Of a DNA stretch of 64,000 nucleotides, positions 11,564-21,997 are shown piece after piece (position 1 is the first letter of the stretch; each line of letters opens with the position of its first letter). The stretch is from Erythroxylum novogranatense. Taxonomy: Eukaryota > Streptophyta > Magnoliopsida > Malpighiales > Erythroxylaceae. The notes under the pieces were generated by a model. That model was not told where the DNA came from, ran no database searches, and saw only the letters and a program-made list of their open reading frames with translations. Made by a program: the position numbers and the translations under genes. Location of the stretch: assembly GCA_029891385.1 (NCBI GenBank), contig CM057232.1, positions 66,711,824-66,775,823 on the forward strand, given 5' to 3'.

Positions 11564-12137
11564 TGTTTCAATTTATAATTCCAATATGCAGACACTGGAT
11601 TAATACCCTGTAAAAATCCATTTCAATGATATCAAGAATTATAATGAAACACATACGAGTTCACCTCCCATCAAGATTGTGGTCCATAAAAAGAAAATGC
11701 TTAAGTTGTATGTTTTAAGATTAAACCCACTTTATTCTTGAAAACATACTGGATTCCAGATTCATTTAATAGTGTCATTATTGATAGTTAACTACTATCA
11801 TGATATGAAACTCATCATTCCCTTTAAGCAAACTCCTTTACTTATATGGAGATAAATCACAACACTATAGTCTAAATCATAATCAAACGACCAACTTGAT
11901 TATTCATCTGTGAATTTATTAATTTAGATTCTTATAATATACATGTTTCCCATACATCTCTATGTATATGTATATTACTTACAAAAGAATCTTGGTTCCT
12001 TTTTCCTATATATATAATGCTCACACAAATAAAACCAAACTCTTTTGTTTTATTAATAATAAATATTTTCATTACAAAACTGTAACTAAAGAAGATAAAG
12101 TTACTTGTAAGTACACTTGCTTTCTAGGGCACTATAT
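11564..12137 (-). mobile_element. Copia-2 5' LTR (minus), start truncated
   Basis: On the minus strand, atagtgccctagaaagcaagtg and the block gttttgtaatgaaaatattt match the 3' LTR of copia-3 at 32675-32770 in reverse orientation. The LTR ends (minus) ...ttgaaaca at 11564, followed by a decayed PBS (tgtatcagggaac). Its first ~20 bases are missing where it joins copia-3 head-to-head. The breakpoint is somewhere in 12128-12140 because the two sides share short homology. Confidence 0.7.
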
Positions 12138-12269
12138 TCACTTTGCTCCATCCACATCGGTGCCTAAAAAATCTAAGGAGTTGTAGATTGGTCAAGTGCT
12201 TTCATTACGGCACTTAAGGACTTGGGATTGCCCAGGCCATGTTCTAAGAACTGAATCCATAAAGATGGA
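12138..12269 (+). pseudogene. Copia-3 integrase fragment
   Basis: This plus-strand sequence encodes HFAPSTSVPKKSKEL and continues in degraded form to a segment homologous to copia-2 positions 6240-6380 (reverse complement). It breaks at 12269 in the middle of the integrase tail and resumes at 27813 after removal of the solo LTR and one TSD copy (atgga). Together with 27813-29286, 30777-30837 and 32255-32657 it forms one plus-strand copia element. Confidence 0.8.
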
Positions 12270-13418
12270 TGTTGGCCCCTAAAAATTTTTAGCATGATGA
12301 GAAGAATTTTGGGGTCTTGCTAAACTAATTAGATTGGAAAAGATTAGCTTGTTAATGTGGGTAGATAATATGGTATAGGTTAAGGGCATTGAACTGTTAA
12401 AGTAGTGGGAGAGTGTAAGGCCAATGTTAGCAAGTCACTTAAGTTTAAAAACCATAAGGCATTAAAGGAAGGGCAAGGTGGACTTTTATCATTCATTAAG
12501 GGTAAAATGGGAAGAAAGAAGTGTTGTTGCCTTAAGAAGGAGAAAAACGAAAATGGGAGAGGAAAAGTGAAATAACAAAAACCAAAGAGAGGGAGAAGAG
12601 AGGTTTCCGTGGGTGAGAGGAAAGAAAAGAGTTGAGCTAGGTTTCATCTTTTCTAAGTCTTCTAGAGAGATTTTGGTGTTGTTCAAGAAGAGAAAAAGAA
12701 AGAGGAGGATTAGAGCTTCCATTAGAGCTAAGAAAATCATTATTTGGGGAAGATTCAAGTTAAGCTTAGGTTTCATATTTTGGACTTTTTTAAAGAAGAT
12801 TTTGGTTCATATAGCTTAAGCTATGTATAGGTTTAAGGATTCTATGATCAATTTTAGTGATTATGTCTTATGGGTTTCTCCATTGGAATACCTATTGAAT
12901 TTGGGATTTTTGTTAATGCTGAAGAAAATCAAAAAGGACAAGAGATGCAAGAGGAGAGGCATATTTGAATAAGCCATAGTCAAGGACTTCAAGGTGGGTT
13001 TCACTTTTATAGTTAAGTAATAAGCCAATAAAGTTTTCTGTCAAGAAATCACAGTAAATGACTTTTCAACTACCTCATTCATGTGTATTTAATGTTTTCT
13101 AAATGTTGTAAGATTGTGTTACATGATTATACATGATTTGAGTAATGATTCATGAAAAGTTATTTTTAAAATGATTATTTGAAATGATGCATGATTTTGA
13201 AACTATACTTTTAAAAATGGTTCAAGATATAGCAAGTATTCGAAAAAAATAAGTTTTCAAGAGAAGGGTCATTTTTGGCATCAAGCCTACAAGATCATGA
13301 AATATGTGTTATGTGGGTTTGTGGTGGCCCCCTAAGTTATGTCGCGTGCACATTGACCAAATTAAAGGCTTCTTCCGCCTGCCCGCTAGTGGCATGGAGC
13401 TCCTTCAGGGACTCTCAT

Positions 13419-16400
13419 TGTAACATCCCATCTCCAATAGGAAGGGTATTTTGGTAATTTGGGATGGGTTAGACGTATGGAATTGAATCTCGGTATGAAC
13501 ATACAGCATATAGCCTCTATGATTAATGATTGGTTGCACATGCACATAGTATACATGCATTCATGACATTTTCCTAAACAGGTTTCAAATTGAGATTCTT
13601 TGTGCTATTTAAGGGTAATTGTGTTTGAAAAATTATTTGAGTCGCCATTAAGTGTTTTACATTTTTAGGGATTTATGGGAATTTTTCTGGAATTTTTCGG
13701 GGTTCGTTCTCAGACCGGAAAATTCCAACCGATCGATCGAGTGAGCCTTTTCATGCTGAAAAGGGGTTGCCTAATGGCATGGGTTTATTGAATAAATAAT
13801 GTTAGGATAATATTCTAATTCCATGATTAGAGATTAATTGGAATTAGTACTTAATTAAATTGGATTAGGATAAATTGTATTTTATTCAACCTAAAGCCAA
13901 GTGGCTTCTAGAATTTACTATGTTTGTCTTTTGTATCTATCATCCACGACCTTGTCTTTGTTTCTTTTAGCATATGAATTATTTGAAAAGGCTAATTCTC
14001 CCTTTGCATCGTCCGAAACCTTGCTTCTTTCCTTGGTGTGCTTCTCCTCCTTTGAATTTCCTTATTTTCATTCCATACAAGACAAGAAGGTTTGCTTTGG
14101 TTCCTTGCTTGCTTCTCTCCACACCATAGACCAAGCTTACTCCTTGAGATGATGATGATGGCCATGTGTAGGGGTGATAGTCGTGAGTGGTGAGTGAGAA
14201 GTTACAAGTTGGAGAGTTGTGGAGAGTTGAGGAAATTCAAGTTTGAACTTGTTTAAGGTGAGTATTGATGGTTGTATTTATTCTTATGGTAGTTAGAGGC
14301 ATGTATGGGAATTATTTGTGCATTTATTTCATGATGATAAGGGTAGGTTTGAATGGGTTTAAATGTATACTTGGTTAGGGATGAATGAATGACCATAGTT
14401 CTCCATTGATTTTGGCTGGGTTAGGATTGAGTTTGGCAAGGTTTGAGAAATGGAAAACTTAGAAAGATCATTTGTGTAGGTTCTGCCAATTGTTGTGTCT
14501 TTATATAAGTAAATGTTGTGATTAGTTTGTGGCTGAATTAGGGGTAGAAAGGGATGCTTAATGATGTGGTATAAGTATTAGAAGTGATATGAGTTAGGTT
14601 AATGTGGAAAGCTGGAAAATGAACCTTTGACCTATTGTAATGTTTTGATCATAACTAATTGTGTGGGTGTGCAAATGAGGTAAGGTTTGTGCCCAATGAA
14701 ACTTTGAGATGTTGGCTTCAATTTAGTGTGAAATAGGTATTGTTGAATTGTAATTTTAGAGGGTCGAAATTTTGCATGGGAAGTTACTGTTTTATTGCCT
14801 GTGAACAGTAACCGCAACCTTAACCTATGAGTTTTGCTGATTTTTATAAATTAATTGATATGGAATTTGGGAAAAGAGTCTTCATGAAAGTTGTAGCATA
14901 TTGAGTTAGCTTTCCATTGCCACTGATCTTGCTATTTTTCGAGTTGTATATTAGGAGTTATGGCCTGATAACTATTGACTGTTGTTATGTATTGAGTGAA
15001 ACCTAGCTGGATTAGCAAATTTGGTGTACATTCTGTTTTGGAGTAATTTTAGTAATTTTTGTGAACTGAACTGGTTTTAGGGGTCTACAGAAGAGTTTTA
15101 TATGACACATTGATCTTGAAATTGGTGTATGGCATGTAATTTTTGGAAATCATATGTGGGAGATATGGAATTTCAAAAGCTGAACTTACATTGTGATGTT
15201 AAGTGCTGATTATGTCAGTAACTTTCATAACACATTTGAAATTGTTAGAGGCTGAATTGGAGTTTGATTATTTCAGGAAGAATTGAATTTTGAGGTTTTA
15301 TATTTTCAGGGATAAAAAGTTCTGATTTTTCTGACTTGTGTACAGGGAGTTATGTTTGTTATAAGTTTACTGCTCAAATTGAATGGTTTCAGGGACAGCA
15401 ACATTGAGGGAATTAATTGACTTGGTTAGCAATGGAATTTGATTTTGGGTTGTTCATGAAAGTTTTAGATGACATTGTGAATTTGTTGAGCATATTTATT
15501 TGGTAATGTTTGGCTGAATAATCAGTGAGTTCTTGAATTAGCAAGATACTGTCCTGTGTTGATACATTTTGAGTAGGCAGTAGCTTTGATGGGATATTTG
15601 ACACCCTTAGGCTTGGAATTGATTTTTATGGTCTTCTTGAGAATTGTAGAGATTTTTATTCTATTTCCAACAAGGTATAATTTGTATTTTTCTGATTTGT
15701 GTGCTAGGAGTTATGGGTATTGAAAGTTGGATTAAAAATTAGGAGAAAAAGGGAAGCAGTGGGCGGAAACTCGCCCATCGCTAGGGTGACGGGCGTTGCC
15801 ATAGCGATGGGGTGGAAGAAGTCGCCCATCACTAGGGTGACGAGCATCGCCCTAGCAATGGGGTGAAATAAATGCGCCCATCACTAGGGTGGCCTTTGCC
15901 GCCGCCTAGTGACGGGTTTAACCATTTTAATGGTTTTGTTTAATTCTTTGTCAATTTCTTTTCCGTCCGACGTCCGATTGACCTGATTCTTGAGGCATCG
16001 GTTTGTAACATATTGAATTTTATTTTATGAGAAATTGGGAATTTTAGGCGGAAATTGGCGTGGCCCCGGTAATTGTCCGGTGATCACTATTTTAGTTATT
16101 TTTGGGCGATTGAGGTCCAAATTGGAGTGTCGTCGATGGCTATAGCTTTCTAATTTGTAGATGGAATTTTATGATGGGAAAAATTTGGATTAGGGCAGGA
16201 ATGCCATGAACATGCATTATACACGTTTAATTATTCCATGTGCATTGTTTGGTCATTCTAACTATCTGATTGGTAATGTTTACCTATTTTAATTGCTATA
16301 GAGGCTCAGTTGGACCGTATATCCACGGACGTGGCAGAGACTTCCCGGCATTAGCTCGGAAGTTATTAGGTGAGTAACCTAGATGATTCCTCAATTATTA

Positions 16401-17331
16401 TTTGGTTATATTTTGCACTTATACAACTGTGGAGATAATGGATGGGAATATGTATATTTGATTTTGATTGATTTCGGACCATGGGTGTCTGAAATAATTG
16501 GAATGAAATATCGAAGTGCTATAATTGATTTTCATGTGATTACTTGGGATTGACATATGTGAATATGTTAAATGGGAGATTTGGCTATTTGGACATTTGC
16601 ATTCGTACATAATTGCATGATCGATGAATTGGCGATTGTGACGGAAGCGACCAGCGAGCTTTAAGCTCAACGTGATTGGGCCTTGAGTCCACGATGATTT
16701 AGAGCCTATGGCTCACCGATTATCGCCCTTTAAGGAGCAGTTTGAGCTCGGTCACAACAACGTAATAAATTGGAAAAGTCACATCGTATTTCATGTGCAT
16801 TTGAATTGGTTTCTTTTGGTGATATCGTGATAATCATGTGGTACTTCGAATGTGTTTTAATGATATAACTATGTGAATCATGTTATCGTGTATATGCATG
16901 AATTGGGTGAACCATCGATGATGGTTCCTCACCGAGATTCGCAAACTCACCCAAAATTGCAAATTATTTTCAGGTCAGAGATAGTAGACTTATAGCTCAG
17001 AAGAGACTTTTCTGTCGTGTAGATTGAGTTGGCAAGTGAAGTTATGGCACAGGTTGGTCGGTGGCACTTTTGGAAGGATGACCTAGCTAGCTTTTTGTTT
17101 GATTTTCTTTTGGAGACATGTACAGAAACTACCAGTTGTATTATTTATTGCTTGAGGTTATGAAATGAAAATTTTCTGGTTCCAAAAATTAGTGAATTTC
17201 ATATTAATGCATTATGATACTTGGATGCCATGTGGAGTGTTAGTTGTTCGTAGCGCACTCTTATCGTCGGGTGTGTATCGGAATGACCTACGGGCGTCCC
17301 GATACATATCCTATGGTAAGGGGGTGCTACA
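13419..17331 (+). repeat. Gypsy-4 5' LTR (3913 bp)
   Basis: It begins TGTAACATCCCATCTCC and ends ggtaagggggtgctaca. A short frame at 13901-14152 (83 codons) is also open in the 3' LTR (22483-22734), with only two residue differences noticed, but has no recognisable domain. A three-unit minisatellite lies at 15758-15915. Differences from the 3' LTR cluster at C-N-G sites, for example accgatcgatcgag here against actgactgactgag near 22310. Confidence 0.95.
15758..15915. repeat. Palindromic minisatellite in gypsy-4 5' LTR
   Basis: About three units of ~50 bases, each pairing cgcccatcactagggtgacg with a partly complementary ccctagcaatgggg, so each unit can form an imperfect stem. The same array is in the 3' LTR at 24340-24497. 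Loss of bases in the third unit (ggcctttgccgccgcctag) differs from the 3' copy. Confidence 0.85.
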
Positions 17332-17336
17332 TTAGG

Positions 17337-17352
17337 TGGTATCAGAGCATGG
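17337..17352 (+). other. Gypsy-4 primer-binding site
   Basis: The sequence tggtatcagagcatgg starts five bases after the 5' LTR end, complementary to the 3' end of initiator-Met tRNA as in most plant chromoviruses. Confidence 0.9.
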
Positions 17353-17396
17353 TTTGACATCTGTTGGGATTAGGACATAATTAGGCTTGAATTATT

Positions 17397-18520
17397 GTGA
17401 TAAATGCAGAAACTGATCAGAGTTCCTGTTTTTTTTATAGGTCATCTGTATTTGGTGATCAGATAGATCAACCAGCTGACCAGGGATCTGTTGGAGCTAG
17501 TAGAGAGTCCTCGGTGCCTCGATATGAGGAGTTGCCTCCTAGAGTTCCCGTTAGACGGGAGAGGAGATATGATTTGTTTGCGTGGCGAGGGGTCATGAAC
17601 TTCTATGGCGATGAGATCCTCTCGAGGTGAGAGTTGACTGGAGAGGACTGAGAGAGTTCTCGACTAGATGGACTGCGAACCTGATGAGACGTTCGATTAT
17701 GCAGTATCTCTTCTGCAGGGCCCCGCTTATACATGGTGGAAGACTGTTAAGGCGGTACCACGGGCCTTGCTTCTTGACATGGGCAGATTTTCCGAGGCTT
17801 TCAGAGATAATTATATGCCCAGGTGTATCTGGAAATGAAGATCAGAGAATTCTTGGAGTGAGACAGGTAGGATGACGATGGCAGAGAGTACGAGGTGAGG
17901 TTTAATGAGTTGATGGGGTGTCACGGCTTGTGGTTTCTCTTGAGACAGACAGTCTTGGGAGGTTTGAGATGGGGCTGAATTTGGAGATTCGTGCGGGTGG
18001 CTCGTTCGATATGGGCTCTTTATAGAGTTGAGAGCTGCTTCTTTGTGAAAGTAGAGCGAGATAGTGAGACAGAGACAGTCGGAGATGGGTCAGGGGTCCA
18101 GAGGGAAGAGACTTAGTGACAGTCAGGGCAGCTCTGGTAGGAGTTTTATCAGGCGCCAGAGCAGGACCTTTAGATCTTCAGGAGGATCCAGACATTCGAG
18201 TTTTTAGACGAGAGGGAGATTTGTCTGACCGGCGATGGCGGCGGCGATGGCGAGGTTTTGGCGATTCCTCCATTCTGTGAGCACTGTGAGAAGAGGTACT
18301 TTGGAAAGTGTTGGCGATTGACTGGAGCTTGCCTTAAATGCGGCTCCATGGATCACCAGATTCGGGACTGCCCAGCTACTTTGGGAGCTCAGTCTGCGGG
18401 AAGTAGTCGAGTCGGGAGTAGTACTCTGATCTGTGAGTAGAGTGGGTGGATCCGGCGTGGATCTGCAGAGGGGGCGAGGTAGAGGCGAGGTAGGCTGAGG
18501 ATCCTTTAGGCGGACCGAGG
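17397..18520 (+). pseudogene. Gypsy-4 Gag
   Basis: This would form the particle coat. Fragments in changing frames recall chromovirus Gag: PPRVPVRRERRYDLF (17397-17630), then a YTWWKTVKAV-like stretch and FRDNYMP (about 17730-17820). The nucleic-acid-binding end at 18258-18440 is better preserved: CEHCEKRYFGKCWRLTGAC followed by an intact knuckle CLKCGSMDHQIRDC (CX2CX4HX4C). At least three frameshifts occur between 17600 and 18250. The start codon is not certain. Confidence 0.85.
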
Positions 18521-18960
18521 GTCTGGGCACCACCACGATCCCGAGCCGAGTATATGCCATGATGAGGCAGGAGGCCCAGGATTCCCTTGATGTTGTAGCT
18601 GGTATGCTTCTTATCTCTGATATTGAGGCATTTGCATTGCTGGATTCTAGATCCACGCATTCTTTTATTGCACCTCATATGGCATGTAGATTGCATGGGG
18701 ATCGGGAGATGTTACGGTATGGGCTAGAGGTGAGTACACCTCTAGGTATTACTACTGCATAGGGAGAGGTCTGCAGGGGATGCTCGATCCAGATTGATCA
18801 AGCAGTGCTGAGGGCATACCTCATAGTATTACCTCTGAGAGAGATCGATGTCATTCTGGGGATGGACTGGCTGACGGCCCATAGGGCTATTATAGACTGC
18901 TATACCAAGGAGGTTGTTTTGGAGTCTCTGGTCGACTAGGCGGTGTTCGAGAGGAGTTAG
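18521..18960 (+). pseudogene. Gypsy-4 aspartic protease, active site altered
   Basis: The retropepsin-like domain normally cuts Gag-Pol. The frame at 18559-18762 reads ISDIEAFALLDSRSTHSFIA; the catalytic D (codon 18643-18645) remains but the glycine of the usual D-S-G is AGA (Arg) at 18649-18651. The C-terminal flap region REIDVILGMDWLTAHRAIID is readable after a stop near 18761-18763. Another stop follows near 18938. Expected to be inactive. Confidence 0.85.
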
Positions 18961-19089
18961 TCGAGCGATACCGGCCGGATGATCTCTTTTCTTAGTGCCC
19001 TGAGATTGATGCAGGGAGGCTGTGAGGCATATCTGGCTCATGTGGTTGACACTAGAGTTAGCGAGAGCTTCAGGATATTCCGTAGTTAG

Positions 19090-20400
19090 GGAATTCCCAG
19101 ATGTGTTCTGATGAGCTCTGGGTTTGCCACCGGATCGGAGATGAGTTTACTATTGACCTCGTTCAGTACAGCTCTATATCTATACCTCCATATAGGATGG
19201 CACCGTGGGCCGAGGGAGTTGAAGGTTCGATTGCAAGAGTTCTTTGGAGAAGGATTTATCAGACCTAGTGTTTCACCATGGGGAGCTCCAGTTTTATTTG
19301 TGAAGAAAAAGGATGGGACTTTGAGGCTGTGCATCGATTACAGGCAGTTGAATCGGGTGACAGTGAAGAATAAGTATCCACTGCCTAGGATCGATGACTT
19401 ATTTGATCAGTTACAGGGGGCTCAGGTATTCACCAAGTTAGATATGAGATCTGGTTACTATCAGTTGAAGATTGCAGAGGCCGATGTGCTTAAGAGTGCC
19501 TTTAGGAGCAGGTATGGGCATTTCGAGTTTCTAGTGATGCCGTTCGGGTTGACTAATGCCCCGGCAGCCTTCATGGCCTTGATGAATAAGGTATTTCAGC
19601 CCTACCTGGACCAGTTTGTTATTGTCTTTATTGATGACATTCTAGTGTATTCGAGGAACAGACAGGAGCATAGTGAGCATTTGAGGATTGTGTTACAGAC
19701 GATGAGGGAGAGACAGTTGTATGCCAAGTTTAGTAAATGTGAATTTTGGTTGGATCAGGTGATATTTTTGGGGCATATAGTGACTGGAGAGGGTATTCAG
19801 GTGGATCCGAGTAAGGTTGAGGCAGTGCTGAAGTGGTAGGCTCCTAGGAATGTGTCAGAGATTCGGAGTTTCCTCGGATTAGCGGGTTATTACGGAGGTT
19901 TGTCGAGGGTTTTCATTGATTTCGCCCTCGACAAAACTTCGAGGAAGAATGTGCCATTTAGATGGAGTGAGGAGTGTCAGAAGAGCTTTGAGGAGCTGAA
20001 ACATCGGTTGACTACTGCACCGGTGTTGGCTATTCCATCTGGGATTGGAGGATTTGAGGTATACAGTGATGCATCGCATCAGGGATTGGGGTATGTTCTG
20101 ATGCAGCATGGCAGAGTCATTGCTTATGCCTCGAGACAGTTGAGGTCTCACGAGGTAAACTATCCTATTCATGATTTGGAATTAGCTGCAGTGGTGTTTG
20201 CTTTGAAGATTTGGAGGCATTACCTGTATGGTGAGACCTTCCAGATCTTCACATATCATAAGAGTTTGCGATATTTACTGAGCCAGAGAGAATTGAATTT
20301 GAGACAGAGGAGGTGGCTTGAGTTGTTGAAGGACTATGACTGTACTATCGAGTATCACCCCGGGAAAGCCAATGTAGTGGCTGATGCTCTGAGTAGGAAG
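19090..20400 (+). pseudogene. Gypsy-4 reverse transcriptase and RNase H
   Basis: RT spans about 19200-19850: [35 protein letters not shown] (motif A Asp), [17 protein letters not shown] and [11 protein letters not shown] (the FxDD catalytic box). A single TAG at 19837-19839 interrupts it just before [18 protein letters not shown]. RNase H follows (about 20060-20400): [32 protein letters not shown] and VVADALSRK. The Asp normally found in the TDHKSL box is Tyr here (FTYHKSL), which removes one of the four acidic metal ligands. The polymerase motifs look intact; the RNase H does not. Confidence 0.93.
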
Positions 20401-21997
20401 TCACATATTAGTAAAGCTCAGATTCAGGCAATGAGGTTGCCTAATTTGATTCAGTTGAGGGCCTTGAATGTGCAGTTGGATTTGGAGCAGGATGGAGTGT
20501 TGTTGGCTACTTTGAGACTGAGACCGATGCTACTGGACAGGATCAGGAGGGTTCAAGATAAGGATCCGATTATGGTGAGGTTGATTGAGAAAGTAAAAGC
20601 TGATTCGAGTTCTGAGTTTGAGTTGAGAGATGAGACTTTATGGATGGGACAGAGGCTTTGTGTGCCTGATGTGGATGATTTGAGACGAGAGATATTGGAG
20701 GAGGCTCATATGGCCACATATGCTATGCATCCTGGTACTACCAATATGTATAACACTCTTAAGCAACATTTCTGGTGGCCTGGCATGAAGAAGCAGGTAG
20801 CGGAGTTTGTATCTAGATGTTTGACGTGCCAACAGGTTAAGGCTGAGCACCAGGCTCCAGTAGGGAAGCTCCATTCGTTGCCCATTCTGGAGTGGAAATG
20901 AGAACGAATTACCATGGATTTCATTATGGGTTTGCCTAGGACACCGAGGCAGCATGATGCTATCTGGGTCATCGTGGACCGGTTGACTAAATCGGCCCAT
21001 TTCTTGCCAGTAAGGGAGAACAATACTATGGATCAGTTGGCCCAGAAGTATGTGGCAGAGATAGTGAGACTGCATGGGGTCCCAGTGTCGATAGTGTCAG
21101 ACAGGATCCCAGATTTACTTCGAGGTTTAGGTAGAGTCTGCAATCTGCTATGGGCACTAGGTTGAACTTCAGTACGACATTTCATCCTCAGACAGATGGG
21201 CAGAGTGAAAGGACGATTAAGACTGTTGAGGATATGCTACGGGCCTATGTATTGGAGTTCAGAGGAGCATGGGATCAGTATTTAGCCCTGATTGAGTTTG
21301 CATACAACAACCATTATCACAGTAGCATCGGGATGGCACCATACGAGGCACTGTATGGGCGACCGTGTAGATCGCCGTTGTATTGGGATGAAGAGGGTGT
21401 GAGGATGATTGAGGGTCTGGTGATTCGGATCTGATGGATAAGGTGAAACTGTTTTGGAGTCGCATCAAGGCGGCTCAGGATAGACAGAAGAGTTTTGTGG
21501 ATCAGCATAGGAGGGACATTGAGTACAATGTGGGTGATAGAGTGTTCCTACGGGTGTCTCCGTGGCATGGTGTACTGAGATTCGCGAAAAAGGGTAAGTT
21601 AAGCCCTAGGTACATTGGCCCATATGAGATCACTGAGAGGATAGGACCTTTGGCCTACAGGCTAGCTTTGCTGAGTGAGATGTTTCAGTTGCATGACGTC
21701 TTCCATGTGAGTATGCTCCGCAGATATCGGTCAGATCCGACTCATATGATTCCGGCTCAGGAGATTGAGGTCTCTAGCAATTTGAGTTATGTGGAGGAGC
21801 CGATACAGATTGTCGGGACGCAGGTAAAACAGTTGAGGAATAAGAGTATTCCTTTAGTGAAGGTTCTCTGGAGGAATCATTCGACTGAGGAAGCTACTTG
21901 GGAGACCGAGGAGTATATGAGGAGACAGTATCCTCATCTTTTCGATCAACCAGGTAAGAATTCCGGGGACGAAATTTTTATTAGGAGGGGAGAATTG
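20401..21997 (+). pseudogene. Gypsy-4 integrase with C-terminal chromodomain
   Basis: The zinc HHCC domain is at about 20700-20850 ([13 protein letters not shown], then CLTCQQVK). The DDE core follows ([30 protein letters not shown]). A TGA at 20899-20901 replaces the expected TGG before ERITMDF. One missing G in gacaggatccc (about 21101) shifts the frame, and there is another stop at 21432-21434. The tail 21434-21997 contains RYIGPYEITERIGPLAYRLA, the SMLRRYRSDPTH hinge, and a chromodomain (VLWRNHSTEEATWETEEYM) that in this family reads heterochromatin marks and directs insertion. The coding region ends at the 3' LTR border. Confidence 0.93.
21983..21995 (+). other. Gypsy-4 polypurine tract
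   Basis: The purine run aggaggggagaa directly precedes the 3' LTR start at 21996 and is the expected plus-strand primer. It overlaps the last codons of pol. Confidence 0.85.

Noticed and set aside
18204..18696. Minus-strand frames of 106-150 codons
   Set aside because: They are antisense to the gypsy-4 zinc knuckle and protease region, which is clearly coding on the plus strand.
19837..19839. Programmed stop readthrough in gypsy-4 pol
   Set aside because: The TAG is one of several unrelated stops and shifts, and lies inside the RT/RNase H connection rather than at the gag-pol border where recoding occurs.
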